DNA from: an uncultured Holdemanella sp.
GTDB taxonomy: Bacteria; Bacillota_I; Bacilli_A; Erysipelotrichales; Erysipelotrichaceae
NCBI RefSeq assembly: GCF_934772795.1
Contig: NZ_CAKVMR010000050.1
Span: 1 to 15,859, forward strand
Length of the DNA stretch: 15,859 bases
Reading direction: 5' to 3'
Shown here: piece after piece, positions 1-7,027 of the stretch
How the letters are laid out: every line of letters starts with the position of its first letter
How positions within the stretch are numbered: position 1 is the stretch's first letter
The notes under the pieces: model-generated
Seen by the model: the letters and a program-made list of their open reading frames with translations, nothing else
Told to the model about the DNA's origin: nothing
Database searches by the model: none
Translations under genes and position numbers: made by a program

Positions 1-102
1 GGGAAACAACTTAAAGATAAATACAAATAAATCAAGGTAGTTGTATTTGTATCAAAATGTTGATTTTTGACACTACCGTCGCTGTAAGGAGGAAAATTTA
101 TA

Positions 103-1014
103 ATGGATCATAAAACAGCACAGGAAATAGCTTTAAAAAGGTATGGATTTGATGAGTTGGCAGATAAAATGATTTCAAAAAATCCTCAAACACATTATGT
201 AGCTGCCATGTTAGATGTGGATGATTTTAAAATTGTGAATGATATGTATGGACATGAATATGGGGATAGAGCTTTAATAAGCCTAGCCAAAAGTATGCAG
301 GAATTTTTTCCAACCACTGCTCTTCTAGGAAGAAATGGTGGAGATGAATTCTGTATTCTTTTACCGAATGAATATAAGGACTTGTTGATTGAATTCACAA
401 AACTACCGAAAACATTCATTTACCATGGACAAATATATTCCTTTTGTATATCACTTGGATATGCAGAATATCCAGATAATGCTTCAGAAAGATCTCAATT
501 GATGCGTTGTGCTGATGCGGCTCTTTATGAAGTAAAACTTCATGGTAAGAATGGTTGTATGGCATATAAAGAAGGACTTCAATCGGGTGTTCGTAAACAA
601 CTTGGCTTTGTGTTAAATGACATATCTGAAAATTTACCTGGAGCCTTTATGATATATAAGGCGGATAAATCAGATGATGAAATCTTTTATGCCAATAAAG
701 AATTCTTGGATATGGCTGGATATGAAAATTTAGATGCATTATTTAAAGGCACAAATAAAAGTTTCCGCAATTTGATTCGTGAAGATCAACAAGAATCGGT
801 AGAAGCTAGTATCTGGCACCAAATCGAAAGTGGAAGTGAAGATGATTATATTCATTATCATCTACGAAAAGCCGATGGAACTTATATTTTAGTACTTGAT
901 CAAGGAAGAATTGTGGAAAGTGATAGACTAGGCAGAGTGTTCTACGTTTTGTTTATGGATTGGCAAGCCATACAGGATCATTATGGTACAAAATTTGAAA
1001 AAAAAGATGCGTGA
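103..1014 (+). CDS. GGDEF-PAS protein (probable diguanylate cyclase)
   Basis: The 303-residue protein opens directly with a GGDEF domain (about residues 1-160) and ends with a PAS-like domain (about 175-295), the reverse of the common sensor-then-GGDEF order. The GGDEF motif is intact at residues 79-83, and the metal/substrate-loop segment LDVDDFKIVND with YGHEYGD (about 37-55) is well kept, so cyclic-di-GMP synthesis from two GTP is plausible. The usual DxLTGLxNR opening is degenerate (DHKTAQEIALKRYGF), and the inhibitory RxxD I-site is absent: the matching residues before GGDEF are PTTA. There is no signal peptide or membrane segment, so it is probably cytosolic. The start is supported by AAGGAGG at 86-92, and stops upstream in frame exclude a longer form. 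Its stop overlaps the next kinase ORF (GTGA), indicating co-transcription and coupling. Catalytic activity is inferred from motifs. Confidence 0.9.
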   Translation: MDHKTAQEIALKRYGFDELADKMISKNPQTHYVAAMLDVDDFKIVNDMYGHEYGDRALISLAKSMQEFFPTTALLGRNGGDEFCILLPNEYKDLLIEFTKLPKTFIYHGQIYSFCISLGYAEYPDNASERSQLMRCADAALYEVKLHGKNGCMAYKEGLQSGVRKQLGFVLNDISENLPGAFMIYKADKSDDEIFYANKEFLDMAGYENLDALFKGTNKSFRNLIREDQQESVEASIWHQIESGSEDDYIHYHLRKADGTYILVLDQGRIVESDRLGRVFYVLFMDWQAIQDHYGTKFEKKDA

Positions 1015-3182
1015 GGGTTTATAATAAAAACATGAAAAATAAAAATATAGTTTATCGAATCCTGATTCTTTTTGTGTTGATTTCTGTTGTAACCAATACA
1101 GCATGTTTATTTATCCGAAATAGTGTGATCACACAAGAAAAATTAAAGGCTGAATATACAGTAAAATCAACCATTGATCGTGTTGAAATGAAATTAGAGA
1201 CATACATAGAAAAAGTGGAGTTTTTAAAGAAAACGATCGAATCGGGCATTGAATTAAACGATGCCTATTTTCAATCAATTGCGTCTAGATTATATGGAGA
1301 TGATCCTGCCATTAAAACAATTGAACTAGCTCCAAATGGTGTGATTCAAAATGTATATCCACTTAAGGAAAATAAAGAAGTTATTGGCATGAATATGTTG
1401 ATAGAGCGTGATCGTAAACAGGCAGCTACTTTGGCAAAAGACACAAAGAAATATACGCTTGAAGGTCCTTATGATCTTAAACAAGGTGGAAAAGGTGCCC
1501 TATTATATGATCCTATCTATGTGAATGATGAATTTTGGGGATTTTCCATTCTAGTTATTGACTGGGATGTTTTCTTAGATGAAATTCACTTAAGTGATTT
1601 AGAAAAAGCATCCTATGATTTTGTGATTTGGAAAAAGGATCGTAATACAAATGAAAAGATCATTGTTTCAAAAAGTACAAACGACATAGATTCAAATACA
1701 CTATTGATAAAGTGTAAACTTCCAAATAATAAGTGGAATTTTGAAATTGTTCCAAAACAAGGTTGGATCAATCAATATCTAATGATTAACCTTGTTGTCG
1801 CAAGTATTCTAATTGATTTTCTTGTGACGGCAGCCATTGCCCAACTTGAGATTCGCCATCGCAAAGATTTAGAATATGCAAGTCAAATTGAATTACAGGC
1901 AAAAAAAGCACAAGAAGCAAGTGCTGCAAAATCACGTTTCTTATTCAGTATGTCACACGATATCCGTACGCCAATGAACGCAATCATGGGATATACGGAA
2001 TTGATGGAAAAGAATATTGGAAATGCAGAAAAAGAAAAAGATTATCTATCCAAAATTCGTTCTTCTAGTAAATTTCTTTTGGATTTAATCAATTCCATTT
2101 TAGAAATGGCACGCATTGAAAGTGGAAAAGAAACGTTGAATATAAAGGTATGTAATATATATGATATTATTGAATCTATGAATTCTGTCTTTGAAAAATT
2201 AGCACATGAAAAAGGCTTAGAATATCAATGTACAACCAATATTCAACACCCATATATTTATTGCGATTCAATTAAGCTTGAAGAAATATTGTTGAACATT
2301 GTAGGAAACTCCGTTAAATATACGGATAAAGGTATGGTTTTGATTCGTTTAGAAGAAGTAGAATCTGGATCTTTCCAATGCATGATTCAAGATACAGGTA
2401 TTGGAATGAGTGAAGAATATCTTCCACATGCCTTTGAGGATTTTTCAAGAGAAAAATCAGGTGCACAAACAAGTGTAAAAGGTACAGGACTTGGCTTATC
2501 AATTGTGAAATCTTTGGTTGAATTAATGCATGGTACAATTGAAATTTCAAGTCAAGTTAATCAAGGAACAACAACTCGAATTAAATTTCAGTTCGAAATA
2601 GCTAGTGAAAATGAGCTCGAGAATAAACAAGAAACGAATATTATAGATCTTAAAGAAAAACACATCTTACTTGCTGAAGACAACGATTTAAATGCGGAAA
2701 TTGCACTTACTCTGTTGGGTGAATATTTTAGTATAGATCGTGTGAGTGATGGTGTTGCTTGTGTTAAAAAAGCTAAAGAAAATAAGTATGATCTTATTTT
2801 GATGGATATTCAAATGCCAAATATGGATGGTTATCAAGCAACTCAAGAAATCCGTAAATTTAGCAACATTCCAATTGTTGCGATGAGTGCCAATGCCTTT
2901 GAAGAGGATAAACAAAAAGCTTTATCCATAGGCATGAATGGCTATATCGCAAAACCAATCGATATGGATAATGTACTTATTACACTATCTAATGTTTTCG
3001 CATTTAAATGTCCAGTTTGTGGAAAGTATACGTTTAAATCAGGACCAGGAAGCTATGAAATTTGTCCGGTATGTGGATGGGAAGATGATAAAAGTCAATA
3101 TCATGATCCTACACTTTCTGGAGGAGCGAATAAATTAAGTTTAAAGGAGTACAAAGAACAATATGAAAAGAATCATCAATAA
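1011..3182 (+). CDS. Membrane hybrid histidine kinase: CHASE-HisKA-HATPase-REC with C-terminal CPCC-like domain
   Basis: A 723-residue sensor kinase. There is one membrane segment at about 15-35, an extracellular CHASE-like domain at about 50-250 (LAPNGVIQNVYPL at 106-118 is characteristic), and a second membrane segment at about 255-278. Next come HisKA with phosphoacceptor His316 in SHDIRTPMNAI, and HATPase_c with N-box Asn433, G1 box DTGIG 461-465, F box FEDF 475-478 and G2 box GTGLG 491-495. The receiver domain has acidic E556/D557, phospho-acceptor Asp599, Ser626 and Lys648. After the receiver, residues 665-723 carry two CPVC knuckles (C667/C670 and C685/C688), then WEDD and GGAN, matching the small cysteine-rich CPCC domain family. 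No HPt domain is present. The GTG at 1011 overlaps the preceding stop; an in-frame ATG at 1032 with GAGGG 14 nt upstream is an equally possible start. The signal sensed is unknown. Confidence 0.92.
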   Translation: MRVYNKNMKNKNIVYRILILFVLISVVTNTACLFIRNSVITQEKLKAEYTVKSTIDRVEMKLETYIEKVEFLKKTIESGIELNDAYFQSIASRLYGDDPAIKTIELAPNGVIQNVYPLKENKEVIGMNMLIERDRKQAATLAKDTKKYTLEGPYDLKQGGKGALLYDPIYVNDEFWGFSILVIDWDVFLDEIHLSDLEKASYDFVIWKKDRNTNEKIIVSKSTNDIDSNTLLIKCKLPNNKWNFEIVPKQGWINQYLMINLVVASILIDFLVTAAIAQLEIRHRKDLEYASQIELQAKKAQEASAAKSRFLFSMSHDIRTPMNAIMGYTELMEKNIGNAEKEKDYLSKIRSSSKFLLDLINSILEMARIESGKETLNIKVCNIYDIIESMNSVFEKLAHEKGLEYQCTTNIQHPYIYCDSIKLEEILLNIVGNSVKYTDKGMVLIRLEEVESGSFQCMIQDTGIGMSEEYLPHAFEDFSREKSGAQTSVKGTGLGLSIVKSLVELMHGTIEISSQVNQGTTTRIKFQFEIASENELENKQETNIIDLKEKHILLAEDNDLNAEIALTLLGEYFSIDRVSDGVACVKKAKENKYDLILMDIQMPNMDGYQATQEIRKFSNIPIVAMSANAFEEDKQKALSIGMNGYIAKPIDMDNVLITLSNVFAFKCPVCGKYTFKSGPGSYEICPVCGWEDDKSQYHDPTLSGGANKLSLKEYKEQYEKNHQ

Positions 3183-3528
3183 ATATTTACTACTATTCCT
3201 TTGTATATTCTCACTTGTACTTCCTACTGGATGCGATAAACAAGTTGTCGCTGATTATCAAGAATATCATTTTCGAAATGAAGAGTTGTTAGAATCACAC
3301 TATGAAAAACATGGTAAAGAAATGGGATTTTCATCCAGTGAAGAATATGAATCGAGTGCAAGTGATGTTGTGAATGATCCAGAATCCTTACATAAAACGG
3401 AAAAGGAAGATGGAGATGATGTATACTACAAAGAAGATACCAATGAATTTGTGGTTGTATCCACCGATGGATATATCCGTACGTATTTCAATCCGGATGC
3501 GGGTAAGAAATATTTTGATCGACAATAA
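3163..3528 (+). CDS. Small secreted lipoprotein, function unknown
   Basis: A 121-residue protein with a lysine/arginine N-terminus, a hydrophobic stretch (residues 9-20) and LPTGC ending at Cys24, a slightly atypical lipobox (Pro at -3) pointing to a lipid-anchored surface protein of about 98 residues. The mature part is acidic and hydrophilic: a helical segment HYEKHGKEMGFSSSEEY, a DGDDVYY turn, then a probable beta-hairpin (EFVVVSTDGYIRTYF) and a closing KKYFDRQ. Short secreted Firmicute proteins of this pattern exist; the His-rich helix followed by a beta-sheet core is faintly reminiscent of toxin/RNase-like folds, but no function can be assigned. The ATG lies inside the last codons of the kinase gene (20-nt overlap), with AAAGGAG at 3143-3149, so it is translationally linked to the kinase and may belong to the same sensory pathway. 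Confidence 0.85.
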   Translation: MKRIINKYLLLFLCIFSLVLPTGCDKQVVADYQEYHFRNEELLESHYEKHGKEMGFSSSEEYESSASDVVNDPESLHKTEKEDGDDVYYKEDTNEFVVVSTDGYIRTYFNPDAGKKYFDRQ

Positions 3529-3529
3529 G

Positions 3530-3573
3530 AAAAGACCGAATGTCAGATTTAAATCTGAATATTCGGTCTTTTT
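3530..3573. terminator. Bidirectional intrinsic terminator
   Basis: Stem AAAAGACCGAAT / ATTCGGTCTTTT with a second palindrome (CAGATTTAAATCTG) inside it. There are T residues on the right and A residues on the left, so it can end both the lipoprotein operon and the converging S-component transcript. Confidence 0.9.
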
Positions 3574-3579
3574 GTTTCA

Positions 3580-4122
3580 TTAAGCTAAAACTTTTTCTGG
3601 TTGTTTATAGATACTCTTATTTAGAATACGCACTAAAACAGGAATGATAATCAATTGAATGATGATTCCTGGAAGGCAAGTGATAAAGCTTGCTGTCATA
3701 AATACAGATAATGTATAGCCTTGTGTGCTTAATACAAATGTATTGACTAATCCATTTACGATTCTTCCTGCAAGCATCGCAAGAATCAAACTCATATATA
3801 ATTTAGTCATTTCATTTTTTTGTGGGATATATTGTGTACATAAACCAGCTGCAAGGCCATAAACACCAAGCTCAATAATCATTTTAGGCAACATCATTGC
3901 AGGAGGCATACCTGTCATTACGCTTGAAATAAATGGTGTGATAATTCCACATGCCAAACCATATGGCCATCCACAAAATAATCCGCAAATCAATACAGGA
4001 ATGTGCATAGGTAAGAATATGCTTCCAGCATTTGGGATAACATGAAATGCTATAGGAAGTAATACACCTAAAGCGATGCATAAAGCGCATGATACTAGTT
4101 TTTTTGTGATACTATTCATCAT
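3580..4122 (-). CDS. ECF transporter substrate-binding (S) component, substrate unknown
   Basis: A 180-residue, very hydrophobic protein with about six membrane segments, typical of S components of energy-coupling-factor importers. The loop PNAGSIFLPMHIPVL (residues 30-44), followed by CGLFCGWPYGLACGIITPF, resembles the conserved core of vitamin-type S components. It does not begin with the MHI metal-binding N-terminus of CbiM-type nickel/cobalt S components. No ATPase or EcfT gene is adjacent, so it probably uses a shared ECF module encoded elsewhere. It lies 55 nt downstream of the LarR-like regulator on the same strand and is probably co-transcribed with it. By position it corresponds to the nickel importer genes that sit beside larR in lactobacilli, so nickel or a precursor of the LarA cofactor (such as nicotinate) are candidate substrates; this is inference. 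Start: first of two adjacent ATGs, with AAGAGG just upstream. Confidence 0.8.
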   Translation of the reverse strand: MMNSITKKLVSCALCIALGVLLPIAFHVIPNAGSIFLPMHIPVLICGLFCGWPYGLACGIITPFISSVMTGMPPAMMLPKMIIELGVYGLAAGLCTQYIPQKNEMTKLYMSLILAMLAGRIVNGLVNTFVLSTQGYTLSVFMTASFITCLPGIIIQLIIIPVLVRILNKSIYKQPEKVLA

Positions 4123-4177
4123 TAAATACCTCTTCTTCTAAAAAATACTTGGTAAGGATATATGGACATATTCATAC

Positions 4178-4834
4178 TTAACATTGTATATATTGTTTTA
4201 AGTAATCCACATCTAAAATTAATATTTTTTGATTCACAATCTTAATGATGCCTTCCTCTTTTAATTTACAGATAATTCGACTCACACTATTACGAGTGGA
4301 GATTCCACAAAATCCTGCAATATCATCATTTGTGATTTGAAAATCAATAAGAACACCTGCCTCTACTTTTCGACCAAATAAATGGATTAATTGATATAAG
4401 AAGGAGCATATTGCACCTGTTTTTCCATTCATCATCATGATTTGTTGGCGGAAAATAGTTTCAGATAATTTTTCTCTATAATACGAATTGACATAATCCT
4501 GTAGCTTTTTATCTTGGCTCACATAATCCCAAAATAATACTCTAGGAATACGATAAAATGTTGCCACATCACTTTCAATACGAACATTGAATGGTGCGGA
4601 TGTATATTGACTTACTTGATCTCTTAATAAAGATAGTATGTCTGGGGTATTGATATAAGAAATGTTGAATTCACGACCATCTGGTAAAATGACACTTGTT
4701 TTGACGACACCATCTTTTAATACATAAGTATCTTGTTGTTCAAGTCCATAATACGTTAAATAGGTATGCTTCTTTTTCTTGATGGTTGCTACATTTTTTT
4801 TCTTTAAAAAGGTTAATAAGTACTCATTGTCCAT
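4178..4834 (-). CDS. larR: Crp/Fnr-family regulator, LarR-like
   Basis: A 218-residue protein with a cyclic-nucleotide-binding-like beta-barrel (about 20-110), a dimerisation helix (about 115-150) and a C-terminal winged helix with the helix-turn-helix at about 168-196 (ITNDDIAGFCGISTRNSVSRI). There is no FNR-type N-terminal cysteine cluster, so an oxygen-sensing iron-sulfur role is unlikely. It is divergent from a lactate racemase gene, which is the arrangement of larR in Lactobacillus plantarum, where LarR activates lar genes in response to L-lactate. The symbol rests on this context more than on sequence. AAAGGAG precedes the ATG by 7 nt. Its promoter has a good extended -10 (TGTTATAAT, -10 at 4860-4865 on the minus strand) with the -35 region running into the 4884-4918 dyad, suggesting autoregulation. 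Confidence 0.82.
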   Translation of the reverse strand: MDNEYLLTFLKKKNVATIKKKKHTYLTYYGLEQQDTYVLKDGVVKTSVILPDGREFNISYINTPDILSLLRDQVSQYTSAPFNVRIESDVATFYRIPRVLFWDYVSQDKKLQDYVNSYYREKLSETIFRQQIMMMNGKTGAICSFLYQLIHLFGRKVEAGVLIDFQITNDDIAGFCGISTRNSVSRIICKLKEEGIIKIVNQKILILDVDYLKQYIQC

Positions 4835-4859
4835 ATTCGCTCTCCTTTACCAGTTCCGC

Positions 4860-4865
4860 ATTATA
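4860..4865 (-). promoter_or_regulatory. Extended -10 of the larR-like promoter
   Basis: TATAAT on the minus strand preceded by TGT, an extended -10. The matching -35 position (about 4883-4888) is poor (TTTCGT) and overlaps the left arm of the dyad, as expected for a regulated promoter. Confidence 0.6.
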
Positions 4866-4883
4866 ACAATACTCCAAATTTTA

Positions 4884-4918
4884 CGAAACAACAAACGTTA
4901 ACAACGGATGGTGTTTCG
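4884..4918. promoter_or_regulatory. Long dyad between larR and larA, candidate LarR operator
   Basis: CGAAACA at 4884-4890 mirrors TGTTTCG at 4912-4918, and inside them CGTT (4896-4899) mirrors AACG (4903-4906). Both pairs centre on base 4901, with 13 of 17 mirrored pairs complementary. A further TGTTTCG occurs at 4927-4933. The centre is about 48 bp from both the inferred larR start site (about 4853) and the inferred larA start site (about 4949), so one site could serve both promoters. Confidence 0.65.
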
Positions 4919-4932
4919 CAATTGAATGTTTC

Positions 4933-4947
4933 GGATTATATTAATCC
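4933..4947 (+). promoter_or_regulatory. larA promoter -10 region inside a perfect inverted repeat
   Basis: GGATTA-TAT-TAATCC is a perfect 6-bp inverted repeat. It contains TATATT (4937-4942), the best -10 candidate for larA. No good -35 is present 16-18 bp upstream, consistent with an activator-dependent promoter. The AAAGGAGAG ribosome binding site follows at 4955-4963. Confidence 0.5.
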
Positions 4948-4969
4948 ATGAATAAAAGGAGAGATAAAA

Positions 4970-6247
4970 ATGTTTGAAATGAATGTGCCTTATGATAAAG
5001 GCCAAATGAAGATCAAATTAGAAGATAAGAATCTAGCTGGAGTACTAGAGGGAAGACAAAGTGATTATAAAACTTCACTTTCAGAAAATGAAATTGTGGA
5101 ACAATCGTTGGATAATCCAATTGGTTCAAAGAGTTTAGAAGAATTAGCTAAAGGCAAGAAAAATGTGGTCATTATTAGTTCAGACCACACGCGTCCAGTG
5201 CCTTCAAAAATTATTACACCTATTCTTTTAAGAAGAATTCGTAGTGTATCCCCAGATGCTCGTATTCGTATTTTAGTTGCGACTGGATTTCATAGAGAAA
5301 GTACACATGAAGAGCTAGTAGCTAAATATGGAGAAGAAATTGTAAAAAATGAAGAAATTGTTATGCATGTATCGACAGATGATTCTTCCATGGTAAAAAT
5401 TGGAAAATTACCAAGTGGAGGGGACTGCATTATTAATAAAGTGGCAGCTGAAGCAGACTTATTGATTTCTGAAGGATTTATTGAAGCCCACTTCTTTGCA
5501 GGATTCTCTGGAGGAAGAAAATCTGTATTGCCTGGTATCGCATCTTATAAAACCATCATGGCAAATCACAGTGGTGAATTTATCAATGATAAAATGTCAC
5601 GTCCAGGAAATTTAAAACACAATTTGGTTCATGAAGATATGGTATATGCGGCAAGAACTGCCAAACTAGCCTTCATTGTCAATGTTGTATTAAATGGAAA
5701 TCATGAAATTATTGGTTCTTTTGCGGGAGATATGGAAAAGGCACATGAAAAAGGTTGTGATTTCGTTCGTTCTTTGGCAAGTGTAAATAAAGTAGATTGT
5801 GATATCGCAATCAGTACCAATGGTGGTTATCCTTTGGATCAAAATATTTATCAAGCCATTAAAGGAATGACAGCCGCTGAAGCTACATTAAATCCCGATG
5901 GTATTATTATCATGATTGCAGGATGTCGTGATGGACATGGAGGTATTGGATTCTACCACAATATTGCGGATGTAAAAGATCCAGAAGAATTTGAACAAAA
6001 GGCAATCAATACTCCTCGTTTAGAAACAGTTCCAGATCAATGGACATCACAAATTTGTGCACGTATTTTAGCACATCATAAAGTTATTTTGGTTTCAGAT
6101 TTAGTGGATCCTCAACTTGTGAAAGATATGCATATGGATTTAGCTACAACTGTCGATGAAGCTTTACAAAAAGCGTTTGAAATAAAAGGAAAAGATGCCA
6201 AAGTTGCCGTCATTCCTGATGGCTTGGGTGTCGTTGTAAATATTTAA
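4970..6247 (+). CDS. larA: Lactate racemase, nickel-pincer (NPN) enzyme
   Basis: A 425-residue LarA-family (formerly DUF2088) enzyme that interconverts D- and L-lactate in the cytosol using the nickel-pincer nucleotide. All the residues known to matter in the L. plantarum enzyme are present at identical numbers: Arg75 (SSDHTRP), His108 (GFHRE), His174 (EAHFF), Lys184 (FSGGRKS, the cofactor attachment lysine), His200 (ANHSGEF) and Trp358. The length is that of the family. The start has AAAGGAGAG 6 nt upstream. Downstream, after 18 nt, lies a channel gene of the LarD type, giving a two-gene operon. Genes for making the cofactor (larB, larC, larE) are not in the window and must be elsewhere if the enzyme is active. 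The LarA superfamily includes racemases of other 2-hydroxyacids, but the larR and larD neighbours favour lactate. Confidence 0.93.
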   Translation: MFEMNVPYDKGQMKIKLEDKNLAGVLEGRQSDYKTSLSENEIVEQSLDNPIGSKSLEELAKGKKNVVIISSDHTRPVPSKIITPILLRRIRSVSPDARIRILVATGFHRESTHEELVAKYGEEIVKNEEIVMHVSTDDSSMVKIGKLPSGGDCIINKVAAEADLLISEGFIEAHFFAGFSGGRKSVLPGIASYKTIMANHSGEFINDKMSRPGNLKHNLVHEDMVYAARTAKLAFIVNVVLNGNHEIIGSFAGDMEKAHEKGCDFVRSLASVNKVDCDIAISTNGGYPLDQNIYQAIKGMTAAEATLNPDGIIIMIAGCRDGHGGIGFYHNIADVKDPEEFEQKAINTPRLETVPDQWTSQICARILAHHKVILVSDLVDPQLVKDMHMDLATTVDEALQKAFEIKGKDAKVAVIPDGLGVVVNI

Positions 6248-6265
6248 GGAAGGAAATTTGAATTT

Positions 6266-6976
6266 ATGTTACATAATTTAATTGCGGAATTTTTATCAAC
6301 AGGACTAATGATCTTATTTGGTGTGGGCGTACACTGCGATGAAGTTTTGACAAACACAAAATATCACGGAAGTGGACACATCTTTGCAATCACAACATGG
6401 GCCTTTGGCATTAGTGTTTGTCTATATATTTTTGGTGGCGTTTGTATGAATCCTGCCATGGTACTTGCTCAATGTGCTTTAGGCATGCTTCCATGGACAT
6501 GTTTTATTCCCTACAGCATTGCCGAATTTTTAGGTGCCGTTGTAGCAGCTATGATTTGTTACGTCATGTATAAAGACCACTTTACAGAAAGCGAAGGAAA
6601 TGTAAATCCAATCGCTATTCGTAATATTTTCTCTACCAATCCAAATTGTAGAAATTTACCTCGTAACTTCTTTGTCGAAACCATTGCCACTACAATTTTC
6701 TTGAGTGCCATTTTAGCGGTTGCTACAAAATATGAAACACAACTACCAATTGGCGTAGGACTTATCGTATGGGCTGTTGGTATGGGTTTAGGAGGAACAA
6801 CTGGATTTGCGATGAATCAAGCTCGTGATTTAGGTCCTCGTTTAGCCTTCCAATTATTACCAATTAAAAATAAAGCCAATAATGATTGGCAATATGGATT
6901 ATTAGTTCCAGGAATTGCTCCTTTTGTAGGTGCATTACTTGCTGCCTTATTCTGCCATTTATTTTTAGGTATTTAA
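6266..6976 (+). CDS. larD: MIP-family aquaglyceroporin, LarD-like lactate/glycerol channel
   Basis: A 236-residue membrane channel of the GlpF/aquaporin family with six membrane spans and two half-helix loops. The first signature is MNPAM (NPA at 62-64). The second is MNQARDLGPR: Asn184 and the selectivity-filter Arg187 are kept, but the proline of the second NPA is replaced by Gln185. The histidine usual before the first NPA (SGAHxNPA) is also absent (GGVCMNPA). It follows larA by 18 nt with AAGGAAGG at 6246-6253. In L. plantarum larD encodes a channel for D- and L-lactic acid in the same operon, so a lactic acid pore is the likeliest role; glycerol is the alternative. A strong terminator follows immediately. 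Confidence 0.88.
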   Translation: MLHNLIAEFLSTGLMILFGVGVHCDEVLTNTKYHGSGHIFAITTWAFGISVCLYIFGGVCMNPAMVLAQCALGMLPWTCFIPYSIAEFLGAVVAAMICYVMYKDHFTESEGNVNPIAIRNIFSTNPNCRNLPRNFFVETIATTIFLSAILAVATKYETQLPIGVGLIVWAVGMGLGGTTGFAMNQARDLGPRLAFQLLPIKNKANNDWQYGLLVPGIAPFVGALLAALFCHLFLGI

Positions 6977-6982
6977 TATTAG

Positions 6983-7027
6983 AGAAGACAGATATTCAAA
7001 ATTATACTGAATATCTGTCTTCTTTTA
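6983..7027. terminator. Strong bidirectional intrinsic terminator
   Basis: A perfect 16-bp stem (AGAAGACAGATATTCA / TGAATATCTGTCTTCT) with a 9-nt loop, followed by TTT. It ends the larAD transcript. The stop codon of the converging MATE gene (7025-7027) falls at its foot, so it can also end that transcript. Confidence 0.93.

Noticed and set aside
1..30. Lysine-rich reading frame (GKQLKDKYK, stop) at the window edge
   Set aside because: It could be the tail of an upstream gene, but nine codons are too few to support a call. Bases 31-102 show only the GGDEF ribosome binding site.
195..419. Minus-strand ORF inside the GGDEF gene
   Set aside because: It lies wholly within a well-supported gene on the other strand, with no ribosome binding site or recognisable domain. 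The same holds for antisense ORFs inside the kinase, aroEK and dehydratase genes.
4835..4969. FNR- or CRP-type consensus site in the lar gap
   Set aside because: No TTGAT-N4-ATCAA or TGTGA-N6-TCACA match was found; the dyad present has its own sequence, so it is reported as a LarR candidate only.
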